Positions 9,731 through 18,102 of a DNA stretch of 31,786 nucleotides are shown here, piece after piece. Under the pieces are notes generated by a model that was given only the letters and a program-made list of their open reading frames with translations, was not told the DNA's origin and did no database searches. The stretch lies in contig CAUYUJ010015016.1 of assembly GCA_963575745.1 (NCBI GenBank), forward strand, positions 131,450-163,235, written 5' to 3'. Source of the stretch: Prorocentrum cordatum. Its lineage: Eukaryota; Sar; Dinophyceae; Prorocentrales; Prorocentraceae. The position numbers and the translations under genes were made by a program. Position 1 is the stretch's first letter, and the number at the start of each line of letters is the position of its first letter.

Positions 9731-10670
9731 GTAGAGCTGTACCTACCTGTGACGCTGGAACCACATCAATATAGATGCGCAGCGAGGAGTCGACCCTCCA
9801 CCTTCCCATTTCCCTGATGGTCTCGAAAGGGATCCCGAGGGCGGTCGACTCCGAAGCAAACCCGGCGCGGGGGCTGTGCGGCCCCCACCCGACGTCAAGG
9901 TTGAACGAGGCCTGCACGGTCTTTATGAGGGTACGGTACTGGGCCAGGGAGTACGGGAAAAGCCGCTGGCCCTTGGGAGTATGACGACGAAGAATTCTGA
10001 GGCCCTCTGCGAGGCCCGGCTCCAGCTCCTCCAGGAAAGACACAGACTGCGGGCGCTTGGCCTTCGTCATTGCCCTGATCCCCAGATCGATGACGACTGG
10101 CCCATAGCCTCCAGGATAACCCCAGTCCTCCGGAAGGGTGACGTCGTCAGCCTCAACTCCCAGCATTTCACTCGGCCTCATCCCGAACTTGCCCTGGATC
10201 ACGATGCCGAAACCCAGACGCGGCACACCCCTGGCACAACAATGAATCCACATCCATGCACGCGCGTTACTGATCATGGGGACGGTATGACGAGGTTGGC
10301 GAGCATAGTCCCAGCCCTTGAGGGCCGCCCTAACTCGACGCAGCCTCCTCTTCATGCGCGGAAAGCGGAACTCCACCGCCGCGAGGAGCAGGGTGAATTT
10401 GGACTTAGTCTGGACCCCCATCCCCACAGCCTCGGAGCCCCAAAACCTCTTGAAGTCCATGATAGCGTCATCCCACTGGTCCGGGGTGAACGGCTCCCCC
10501 CATTCTCTGACACACCACTGGACAAACGGAACCACCGCCTCTTCATACTTGAGGACGGTAGAAGCAGAGACCCTCCCCTCCTCATGCACATCGATCACTT
10601 CTGGATCGTCCTGGCCTGCTGGACGCCCTGGTCCTGATCCTGCGGGATGCCCTCTAACACTTCCCTCCAT
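9303..10670 (-). CDS. Tyrosine recombinase (integrase) of the retrotransposon
   Basis: Lambda-integrase-type recombinase that would insert the circular cDNA. It starts at ATG 10670-10668, overlapping the end of the RNase H frame by 76 bp, an overlap common in DIRS/Ngaro elements. Residues 35-125 look like the N-terminal core-binding (SAM-like) domain (SASTVLKYEEAVVPFVQWC). Catalytic residues are visible: Arg165 (GMRPSEML), Lys203 or Lys205 (MTKAKRP), His265-x-x-Arg268 (GPHSPRAGFAS), Trp291 in the His/Trp place (MGRW) and the nucleophile Tyr300 (LRIYIDV). The catalytic set is complete, so this may be the best preserved gene in the window. Residues after about 345 are Gly/Arg-rich and probably out of frame with the natural protein. 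Confidence 0.9.
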   Translation of the reverse strand: MEGSVRGHPAGSGPGRPAGQDDPEVIDVHEEGRVSASTVLKYEEAVVPFVQWCVREWGEPFTPDQWDDAIMDFKRFWGSEAVGMGVQTKSKFTLLLAAVEFRFPRMKRRLRRVRAALKGWDYARQPRHTVPMISNARAWMWIHCCARGVPRLGFGIVIQGKFGMRPSEMLGVEADDVTLPEDWGYPGGYGPVVIDLGIRAMTKAKRPQSVSFLEELEPGLAEGLRILRRHTPKGQRLFPYSLAQYRTLIKTVQASFNLDVGWGPHSPRAGFASESTALGIPFETIREMGRWRVDSSLRIYIDVVPASQVGTALRAAGLQPALDWAARYWYPTFRQAFDGWAQGAQHHGRAPQGRGRAGQGRGRGVGLGGGLVAGGGQPGSQLGEGARHADAEPRGHATPSDPRGPGHGRGPLPTSAAAGSYHAAAVPGGAAAAAIHAQGQCEDAGGSGQASCQIA

Positions 10671-11560
10671 GTCCTACTGCGCGAAACCCAGTCAGCAGGC
10701 ATCCGCCGCGCCTCGACCCAGGGCGGCCGCAGGCGTAGCTCTGCGGCAGCACGCAGGGCGCATCGGCGGCGGAGAAGGAAGTTGAGCGGGCCCGCCGCGG
10801 ACCTTCCCTTGGCAATGGCGTGCGAGCAAGGCATGTTGTCCTCGAAAGATATCACCTTACTCCTATAGAAACTCAGAACTTTCACCAACCTCTCCAGCGC
10901 CAGAACGACGGCCCTCATCTCCCCCACCGTGATGTGCTCCTCCCACCTCCACCGACCGGCAGCGACTTGGATCCAGGAGCGAGCCGTATCCCAGATCTCC
11001 TTCGGAACCGAACTGACAGGGAGGTTGGGGTGCAACGAGCGGGAGGCCTTCTCGAGGACGCGCTTCTCCTGGCCCAGGCGAGCGAGAGCGTATCCAGGTC
11101 TGGTCCCGGCTTCCCAAAGCAGGCGGGCTTCGATGTCCGACATCGCGGTGGCGACAATACCGTAGCCCCCGCAGTCTAGACCGTTCGACCCCTCAGCTTC
11201 CGTAGCCAGAACCACCTCCGAGATGGGGGGCCCCAGGTCCACGTAGAGCCCCATGAGCCCACACCTCATGACCCTCCATTCTCTCAGAGCACTGGGCCAC
11301 CATCTGCGGAGCCCTCGACGCCCAGGGAGCCCCTCGTTCTGCTTAGCAAACTGGAAGATATGTTGCGGCGCCGCAAGCCAATGTCGAGCCAGCAGCGCCG
11401 CCCAAACCCAGACTCCCAGTAATGGAGATACGGCATCCAGAGACACCCAGGCGCGACGTTCTAGGTAGAGCATGGCCTCGTACAGGGCCGCGGCCTTCGG
11501 AGCAGGTAACCTAAGTCGAGCAGGATGTTGCTGGATCTCATAACCTACAACCTTGTCCAT
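10595..11560 (-). pseudogene. RT thumb/connection and RNase H of the recombinase retrotransposon
   Basis: From the Met at 11560: VVGYEIQQHPARLRLPAPKA (4-23) is the RT thumb entry seen in DIRS-type elements, followed by a connection (LLGVWVWAALLARHWLAAP). RNase H follows with Glu121 (VLATEAEGSNG, where Asp is normal), Glu214 (TVGEMRAVVLALE), Asp241 (SFEDNMPC...AIAKGRS) and Asp290 (RMPADWVSR). The first residue is therefore conservatively changed; whether it still binds metal is unknown. This segment is the continuation of the upstream RT frame, which ends at 11571 because of one extra base in an A-run (11588-11591). It is listed as a pseudogene segment only because of that shift. Confidence 0.82.
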
Positions 11561-11570
11561 CTCGTCTGAT

Positions 11571-12473
11571 TCACGGCGGTCGGTAACTTTTAAAGCCCAG
11601 CTCCACTAGGTCGTCGGCAGCTCGATGCATGAAAACGTTGGAGGCCCCCCTGGAGCCTATGTGGTCCTGGCCATCCGACATCGCCAGGCCATCGCCAATA
11701 TGGAGGTAAAAGCCTACATCACCTTTGTCCAAGACAGTGTTTTTCATCTCGACGCTAGTCTCGTTGAGTATTTGGAGCCCCCGCTCGTGCCGGGAACTGC
11801 TCGGCCTAGACCATTGCGAAAGCTTAGCAGCACGACGCGGGGGAAGGGCAACTGCGAGCGGATCTGACCTCTCTCGGCGCTTCCTGACGAAGTTCCGTAT
11901 GAGACAAGAAGCCAGAAAGCGGCTGAAGGCCGTCGGGTACGTAGCCAAACGTGTGGTCGCGAAGTCTGGCCGGTCCCCCTCCCCCGCAATGCGCCCGATG
12001 CTCTTGTGGTGTTGGTGTCTTCCATCACATCGGCATTCTCCCTCCCAAAGCCCATCGGCCGTGCCCGACAGCGTGGCCGCCTTGCGAGCCAGACCGCCGT
12101 GCATGCATTGATCAAGACCCGCGCGCGCAGCCGACGTGCGCTCCTCCATGGCACACATCACCTCCGCGCTGTAAACTGAGGGGTAGGGATCCTCGCCCGG
12201 GCCCTCGGGATGCTCGTGGATGCGCACCCCTCTCTGGGCAGAAACTCCTTCGCAAAGAGACAGGAAATTCAGGGTCAAGAGATTGGGCTCCCGGACTCGC
12301 CCCTTCTCAGCCTTTGTGAGCTCAGAGTCGGGGCGGCCCCAGACGTACTTGCCTCGAAAACGCAGCGGCCTCGGACCCCCAAGCAACTTGACGAAGCGGG
12401 CCCGAGACCACGTTGAGCAGGGAGGCCCTCCAACAATCCCATCAATGTAACCCTGGGCCACCAGGCCCCACAA
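11571..12473 (-). pseudogene. C5-methyltransferase-like domain (catalytic half) followed by RT motif C
   Basis: Begins at TTG 12473 by annotation, but sense comes from the upstream frame through a one-base shift (12472-12476). GYIDGIVGGPPCSTWSRAR carries the PC motif of cytosine-C5 methyltransferases with Cys19 as nucleophile. RIHEHPEGPG (84-93) sits where the ENV motif would be, with Glu87. DQCMHGGLARKAATLSG (121-137) resembles the later target-recognition or R-motif region. A C-x-C...H-x-H-H cluster (147-156) might bind metal. After a basic stretch the protein returns to polymerase sequence: VGFYLHIGDGLAMSDG (253-268) is RT motif C with the first Asp changed to Gly, followed by the ADDLVELGFK helix. 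The likely role would be methylating DNA, perhaps the element's own cDNA; that is inference. Confidence 0.75.
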
Positions 12474-13486
12474 CTTTGGAAGGTCTCAGGAATGGTGAGG
12501 TCCCAGTTGGGGTCCAGCTCGAGGTCACACGAGAGCACCAAGATCTCCAGGCCGTGCGCGGCCCCCAAAACGTGGAGCCACTCCTCCAGATCCCCTGGCC
12601 TCCTCGGGCCTGCGAACAGGTGCATGACGACAGCGACATCCTTCCCCGACGTCTTGACCTCTAAGACCTTCTGAACCCAACCGTCCACGGTGAACCCCTT
12701 ACCTACGTCCTCGGACTTCTTAGCTATGCTCTCCTGGGCCCAATCCTCGTCGTTCTTACCCAAAAACTGGCCCTCCTCATTGACGTCGAAATCCTCCTCC
12801 GAGCAGCCCCGCCACAGGCCGCAGCTGCGAACAAGCGTGCGGCCCACACTGGTCATATTAATATTCATCAGGATGTGGACGCTGTGCGAACCCCCCATGA
12901 CTAGGCGTTCCCACATAGGGTAGATCCAGTCACCAGGCTTGGCTCGCTCCCGGACGTCCCAAGGAAGAACAGCCCAGATGAGGCCGGCCCGGATAGGGGG
13001 TACAGCTTGCCACGCCCACATCCACTCAGGTACCTCCACCGAGGTGAAAGCATTGCTCTCGTCGAAGGCCGACGCGCTGACGAAATCGCTCGGCACGTGC
13101 GCACTGGCAAGGGCTGCCCCGCCGTGGAGTCCGTGCTCCTCGCGAGGACGCACATCTTGAAACATATAGTTCGAGGCCACCATCATGATAATCTTGCGTT
13201 GTTTAGCTGGGTCTTTCTTGGGCACCACTGAGAATCCTGCAATAGCTCGAACGTCCTCTCGAAACCCAAACTTCCAGAGATTTGGGGCGATGTCCTGCCT
13301 CAGGAAATACCTAGCGTACTCCTCCTCAGATCCTCCGACGAAACCGTACTGCTGCTCGAGCTCCCGAAAGATGGCCTGCGAGCGGGCCTCTGGGGCCGCG
13401 ACTACTTGGGCCTCCTCGGAGTAGAAGGCCGCTTCCTCTGGACAACGCGGACAGCATGGGCACCACTCGGGGGCCCAGGGGCTCAT
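12275..13486 (-). pseudogene. RT fingers, motifs A and B, then SAM-binding half of the methyltransferase-like domain
   Basis: From the Met at 13486: AGFSVVPKKDPAKQRKI (83-99) is the RT finger region, ASAFDESNAFTSVEVPEW (138-155) is motif A with Asp142, and ERLVMGGSHSVHILMNIN (193-210) is motif B. A linker of about 75 residues follows, and then, instead of motif C, VVMHLFAGPRRPGDLEEWL (286-303), the Gly-rich SAM-binding motif I, and LVLSCDLELDPNWDL (316-330), the acidic motif II/III region. The natural protein leaves this frame after PETFQ near 12476. Residues after 337 are out of frame. The segment belongs to a single large polymerase-methyltransferase polyprotein with its neighbours. Confidence 0.8.
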
Positions 13487-13998
13487 CTACAGCATCGGCT
13501 CGCAGGGTCTCATGCGCAGTCATGCGCCTCTGGGCTTTCGTGTATGATAGAGCTGCCGATTTCACCAACTCCTTGATGGCCTGGGCGCCTGTCAGACCGC
13601 AGTCCCGGCGCGCCTCTCGAAGCCGCGCTGCCTCACGTAGAGCCAGTCGCTGAATTCGCTGGCGGTGGGGGAGCATCTCCTTCAAACGGTCTTGATCACG
13701 GCTCCCCCGTGTGAGCTCTCGGCAGTCTCCCCGATAGCATGGCGTTCAGAGCCGACAAGTACTCATTAGCCAAAGTCATCAGGGCGAACTTCTTGTGAAA
13801 ACGCTTGCGGAGGCGGTTGGACGCGCTGCGTGGCCGCCCAGGAGCCTCCACCAAAGGGATCGGGTACAATTTGGCACCAGGCGCCGTGTGCAGCAACTCG
13901 CGCAGCCCGTGGGTCTCGTCCAGCACCACCTTCTGGATCCATCGGCCGCACTCACTGCCTCGGCTGGTAGCTGCTGTCCCAGCCGAGGCGACCCTCTG
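13326..13998 (-). pseudogene. Pol N-terminal region, directly after the gag stop
   Basis: The codon after the gag TGA (13999-14001) opens a frame that runs without stop to 13696. It reads GRWIQKVVLDETHGLREL, then a basic helix (SNRLRKRFHKKFALMTLANEYLSALNAMLSG). Near 13735 sense passes to another frame (RLKEMLPHRQRIQRLALREAARLREA, up to RADAVDEPLG), and near 13450-13490 to the RT frame. No enzyme signature is seen; the region is rich in Arg and Ala helices and may be the pre-RT linker. It starts at no ATG, so expression would need readthrough of the gag TGA or an internal start at GTG 13929. Confidence 0.6.
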
Positions 13999-14247
13999 TC
14001 ACTCAGCCTTCCTGGCCCCCCCTGGCGGGGGACTTTTCTTGGTCTTGTCCTTCTCGCCCTTGTCGCCCTTGCCGCCCCGCCGCCTCAGGTCGGCGGCCGC
14101 CCTCTCGTTTCTCTGGTGCTCTGCCTTGCTGTGCGCGGTGGCCGACTGCACCAGCCAGCTCGGCGCGACGTCGGTCTGGCTGCCTGGAGGCGATACCCCC
14201 AGCATGTGGAGCGCTCCCGTGCGGTCACCTGACCTGCTCTCATACAT
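13999..14247 (-). pseudogene. Gag C-terminal basic tail
   Basis: Continuation of gag in a second frame. MYESRSGDRTGALHMLGVSP is followed by a helix (SWLVQSATAHSKAEHQRNERAA) and a Lys/Gly-rich tail (GGKGDKGEKDKTKK) suited to nucleic-acid binding. It overlaps the upstream gag frame by 8 nt in TATGTATGAG, where the upstream stop TGA and this ATG nearly coincide. The overlap may be one missing base in an originally single gag ORF, or a real coupled start. Confidence 0.6.
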
Positions 14248-15436
14248 ACGCCGCCAGGCGGCGGAGGGAGATCTCCATCAGGTCGTTGGTACTCAGGAAC
14301 TTCATGAGGTCATCTTCGGCCTTGCAGTCCCGCACGGCAAAGTCCACGGTAGAGGCCAACGTCCATAGATCAGTCCACACGGGCGACGTGCGGCTCCCGC
14401 CGTACCGAGCCGACAACCAATCTCGTGTAGAAGTACATCCTTCAGCCCTCATCGCTCGATAGATCTCCGCGCCGGCCCTCTGCATATCTGGCGGGAGGCC
14501 GGCTCCCCATCTCGTCTCCTGGCTGCCTCCACCCGCCGTGGCCAAGCCTCCGAGGCCCAGCGGGTCGCCCGCCGTCCCGCCGAGGGCAGGCGCTGCACTG
14601 GAGGCCAAGGCCTCCAGCCCTCGGGCCAGGTCGGCCACTCTCGGCACCGTGACGGTACCTGCGCCCACGTAGCCGTACCCGCGCAAGAGGTGCACCACGG
14701 ACATGTCGAGGCGGCCGCCCTGCTCGAGCCTCGCCACTGAGTCCCAGAATTTCGTGGCCCAGTAGGGGTCCGCGTGGGCGGTGGCGCTGGTGGTCATCAA
14801 GTAGTCCTTCACGAGGGAGGCGCCCGCCTTGCTGGCGGCTCCGACCTCGGTCGGACGATGGACGGCCTCGCCGCCGCCCGCGGTCTCAGGCGTCCCCGCC
14901 CAGCCCGCCAAGTCGCCGAGGGCGCTGGCCCCCGCAGGCGCATAGCCGCTGGCGGCGGCGCCGCTGGCGCCGAGGGCGGGCGGAAGGGCGGGGACTCCAC
15001 CGGGAATCCCGAAGGGCACGGCGGCAGCCAGCCCCTCGGTCTCGCCGTCGGGTCCGCCTTCTCCACGGTCACCTCCTGCTGCCATGCCCGATGCCCGCAT
15101 CAGCTCACGCATCCGCTCGAGCTCGTCCTTGAGTGACTGCATGTCGCTGTCGGGCAGCGCTGGGCCTGTGCGGCGTGGTAGCCAAGGCCACGCCAAGCAG
15201 GACAGGGCGCCTAGGATCGTGATCATGCCGACTGCTGCCCCTCCGAGCGCCGTTCTCCACGTAGAGGCCCCTCGCGCCAGCATGAGGCTCAGGAAGCTCA
15301 CGCAGGCGAGCGCCCCGCTGGCTCTCATGCGGAAGCCCAGGGGCCAGGGTGAGGACGCCCTTGTCTCAGGGGCGGGCGTCATGGCCCGTGACGTCGGGCA
15401 CAGTAAAGTAAAACGTGATCCCGCGTGCTTGAGCAT
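14240..15436 (-). CDS. Gag-like protein of the recombinase retrotransposon
   Basis: First ORF of the element. The Met at 15436 lies inside repeat A1; Met19 (15382) and Met37 (15328) are other possible starts. Residues 39-57 and 63-87 are two hydrophobic stretches (GALACVSFLSLML, and GMITILGALSCLAWPW) that could be membrane segments, which is unusual for gag. Residues 95-117 form a short coiled coil (SLKDELERMRELM). A Gly/Ala/Pro-rich linker comes next, then a globular part with aromatic residues (DPYWATKFWDSVARLEQGG, EGCTSTRDWLSARYGG) that resembles capsid-like regions of dinoflagellate elements only in general character. I assign gag mainly from its position upstream of RT. It ends RRLAAYV with TGA at 14240. 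Confidence 0.65.
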   Translation of the reverse strand: MLKHAGSRFTLLCPTSRAMTPAPETRASSPWPLGFRMRASGALACVSFLSLMLARGASTWRTALGGAAVGMITILGALSCLAWPWLPRRTGPALPDSDMQSLKDELERMRELMRASGMAAGGDRGEGGPDGETEGLAAAVPFGIPGGVPALPPALGASGAAASGYAPAGASALGDLAGWAGTPETAGGGEAVHRPTEVGAASKAGASLVKDYLMTTSATAHADPYWATKFWDSVARLEQGGRLDMSVVHLLRGYGYVGAGTVTVPRVADLARGLEALASSAAPALGGTAGDPLGLGGLATAGGGSQETRWGAGLPPDMQRAGAEIYRAMRAEGCTSTRDWLSARYGGSRTSPVWTDLWTLASTVDFAVRDCKAEDDLMKFLSTNDLMEISLRRLAAYV

Positions 15437-15519
15437 ACGAGGCGGCGGTGCTCTCTATGCTCCCCCCCCATGCCCCAACGTGCTCACCGAAAACTACAAT
15501 TCACGAGCTCATTAAACCA
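15423..15519 (-). repeat. Split direct repeat A1 (element 5' end)
   Basis: 97 bp, 2 differences from A2. Its outer end at 15519 (ATTAAACCA on the plus strand) is the 5' boundary of the element; beyond it the sequence differs from that beyond A2. Confidence 0.95.
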
Positions 15520-15770
15520 AGCGGAGGGGTACGGTTGGTTGTGGACGCGACGTGTAATAGTGTTGGTCGTGACGATGATGGTAGTGGTGATGGTGATGTT
15601 GGCGGTGGTGCTGGTAGTGATGGTGGTGGCGTTGATTCTGGGGATAGTGGAGTTGATGATGACGATGACGGTGGTGATGACTGTGATGGTGATTGTGTTT
15701 GTGATGGTGGTGGTGGTGGCGCGATGATGCAACAATTGAGGAACAGGAAGAACAGGTGGAAGTGGAGGGG
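15520..15770. repeat. Imperfect GTG/GATG-rich simple repeat
   Basis: A GT-rich stretch of the type GTGGTGATGGTGATG that includes GATGATGACGATGACGG. Frames on both strands are open only because of the low complexity. No gene. Confidence 0.85.
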
Positions 15771-15895
15771 ACGGCGGGATGCTGAGGGCTCGCAAGAGGG
15801 GGAGGCCTTCAGCAGACGGGAGAGCCATCTGGCAAGGGTAGCCCAGGGCAGCCGAGGCAACTATGGGCGCAATGAGGCGCGTAGCGATTGGTGTG

Positions 15896-16065
15896 ACAAG
15901 GTCCCCCTCCCCCTCCCTCCCCCTTTTCCCCTCCCCGTCCCTTTCCTTCCCCTCCTCTCCACCTCCCCCTTTCCCCCTTCCCCCCCTCCTTCTCCGCGTG
16001 GTCCATGCCCTCATCATCTCATCCCCATCCGTCCCTGCGTCTTCTTCTCCGTCTGTCTGTCTGTT

Positions 16066-16099
<34 letters not shown>

Positions 16100-16170
16100 A
16101 CTATCTGTCTCTCTGTCTCTCTATCTCTCTGTCTCTGTCTCTCTCTCTCTCTCTCTCTCTCCAGCTCTCC
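15896..16170. repeat. Polypyrimidine tract followed by TGTC and TC microsatellites
   Basis: 15901-15995 is almost pure C/T (CCCTCCCCCTTTTCC type). 16049-16110 is (TGTC)n with a few TTTG variants, and 16110-16162 is (TC)n with TCTG variants. Such tracts can form triplex DNA. No gene. Confidence 0.95.
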
Positions 16171-16189
16171 CTCTAAATCAGGACACAGC

Positions 16190-17660
16190 CGCGTCGTCAC
16201 GCGTAGCACCGCCAGCTCCGCCAGCACTGCCCGGGTCGAAGGAGGCGCTTCGCCCCGGGAGGGCGAGCTAGCGAGCAGTCTAATGAGTGAGAGGATGAGG
16301 TTGCGGATGATGATAAGGATTATGACGGTGAGGACGATGACGGAGGCTTATGCTTGGTAGTTGATGTCTGCCCATGACTGCCGTGTGCTTGATTGGTGGC
16401 GATGATGGTGACGATTTTTTTATTTGGCATCGGGCTCAATGAGATACGTAGAGATTTGATTGCGAGTGCCATGTAGTTGGCCCTCCGCCGAGAGTCTGGG
16501 GTTCTCGATATGCCTCTCGGGGGAGGTCACGCTATAGTGGTGCTGCCGCAGGCAGCGAGCCCAGAATGGCCATGCGGCGAACGTGAGTCGAGACCATGAT
16601 CCGCATCGGCTCTAGCAGCGTGCGAACTCGGGCCCGGAGCAGCGGGAGAAACACACCAGGACAACATGCAGAGTGAGTTGCGTTTGCCATTCACGGGTGC
16701 TCACTCGCGTGCCTAAGGTTCTCCGAATCTGTGCGTTTGTCGGAGTAGGTGAAGCTTGCGATGGTCGTCGATGTCGCGGATGTGCTTCATACGTAGCCGA
16801 TCCATTAATAGCAGTCCTTGGAGGGACAAGCATATGACCTTCTCGCTGGTGCTTGTATGACCGTGCATGTCGGCAGCGAGAGCCATGTCTCTGGCATCGC
16901 GGATTGCAGCGGGGATGCACTCATCGATGCTTAGTCATTGGAAGAATATCTATGCAATTTTTGCTCGAGGTCCTCGGCCATTTCTTGTAGAGGGAAGACA
17001 ACATATAAACGTACATAAGCTTTCGGAGGTCCGCGCGGATCATTTGGATCGGCGCTGGACCCCCTGCGCTCGGCTCGCCAGGGACTTGTGCCCAGCGCCG
17101 ATGTTCGGGGCGTCCGCGCGGATCTTCGATAGTTTGATACCCATTTCGTTGCTGATTGAGTCCGCAGAGCGGGAGTCACGGCGGGCACCTTGAGGGAAGC
17201 ACGCACGCAGATGTTGCAATTAGTGGTGTCCGTTTGCTCTTCAATTGTTTTGCAGATCGGCGCGGGCCTTTGCACCCCTCCCCCCCCATGGAGTAGATGT
17301 TGGTTGTTTTTGGCGCCTGTTTGAAGCAGGTGGACCCCAAAGGACGCATTGCTGCAAACAGTCGCATTAAGCAGGGGTCCGGAGCCCCCCCTCCGCCCCC
17401 CCCCTCCGGGCAATTTCGAAACGCAGAATACGAAAACGTTCACGTGGGTGTTCGGGGTACGCCTTCGACGAGGGTCGGTACCACTCGTTGCGATGTTTCT
17501 CGGGGCCATCTTGGCGTCCCTTGGGGGGGGCAGGCGGTCTTCGGAGCCACTAGAGGACTTTTGGAGGTCCATGGGCCACGAAGTGCGTGAGGGGTGTGCC
17601 GAATCGAAGCTCCTCTGAGCCATCTGAGGGGTCATCTGAGGGCCTCTGGGAGTCCAGGAG
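16190..17660. other. Anonymous sequence between the elements, no gene seen
   Basis: About 1.5 kb of complex sequence. None of its frames shows a family motif, and I see no tRNA, rRNA or snRNA signature. The only structure noted is an 11-bp inverted repeat (17048-17058 / 17092-17102) inside a pair of 13-bp direct repeats (17029-17041 and 17112-17124). Confidence 0.5.
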
Positions 17661-17665
17661 GCACG

Positions 17666-18045
17666 ATGTAGGAGGAGGAGGAGGAGGAGGAGGAGGAGGA
17701 GGAAGAGGCGGAGGAGGAGGAGGGGTCGGAGGCTGAGGAGGAGGAGGACGAGGAGGAGGAGGAGGAAGCGGAGGCGGAGGAGCGGGAGGAGGAGGAGGAG
17801 GAGGAAGTAGGAGTAGGAGGAGGAGGAGAGGAGGAGGAGGAGGAGGAGGAGGAGGAAGAGAAGGCGTAGGGGGAGGATGAGGCGGAGGCGGAGGAGAAGG
17901 CGGAGGCGGAGGCGGAGAAGGAGGCTCAGGAGGAGGTGGTGGAGGAGGATAAAACGGAGGAGGAGGAGCAGGCGGCGGAGGACGCAGAGGAGGAGGAGGA
18001 GGAGGAGGAGGAGGAGGAGGAGGAGGAGAAGGAAGAGTAGGATTT
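17666..18045. repeat. (GGA)n-type purine tract
   Basis: About 380 bp of GGA/GAG/GGC triplets, purine-rich on the plus strand, directly beyond the 3' end of LINE-B. Reverse-strand poly-Leu/Pro/Ser frames are by-products. Confidence 0.95.
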
Positions 18046-18102
18046 GTTTCACGCTCCACTGCCGCTAGACCCCCTCTTCAGGGGGCCCTGTGCTTCACCT
18101 CC

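Larger units (their letters stand above)
7739..15519 (-). mobile_element. Tyrosine-recombinase (Ngaro/PAT-like) retrotransposon with split direct repeats
   Basis: A 7,781-bp element on the minus strand. The terminal repeats are arranged as A1 (15519-15423), genes, B1 (8357-8144), A2 (8143-8047), 87-bp spacer, B2 (7959-7739), the split-direct-repeat plan of PAT and Ngaro elements. A1/A2 differ at 2 of 97 positions; B1/B2 differ by five substitutions and one 7-bp indel. B1 and A2 touch, and their junction equals the sequence formed if the outer ends (B2 and A1) were joined in a circle. Gene order is gag, RT with a nested methyltransferase-like domain, RNase H, tyrosine recombinase, unknown ORF. 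The gag-pol frame is disturbed by about five single-base shifts. No target duplication is expected for recombinase-mediated insertion, and none is evident. Confidence 0.9.

Noticed and set aside
11200-11208. CCGTAGCCA as a spliced-leader start
   Set aside because: Nine-base match only, inside the RNase H coding region; the following bases do not match.
16867-17618. Several plus-strand frames of 70-110 codons in the anonymous region
   Set aside because: No recognisable motif, no support over chance in GC-rich DNA.
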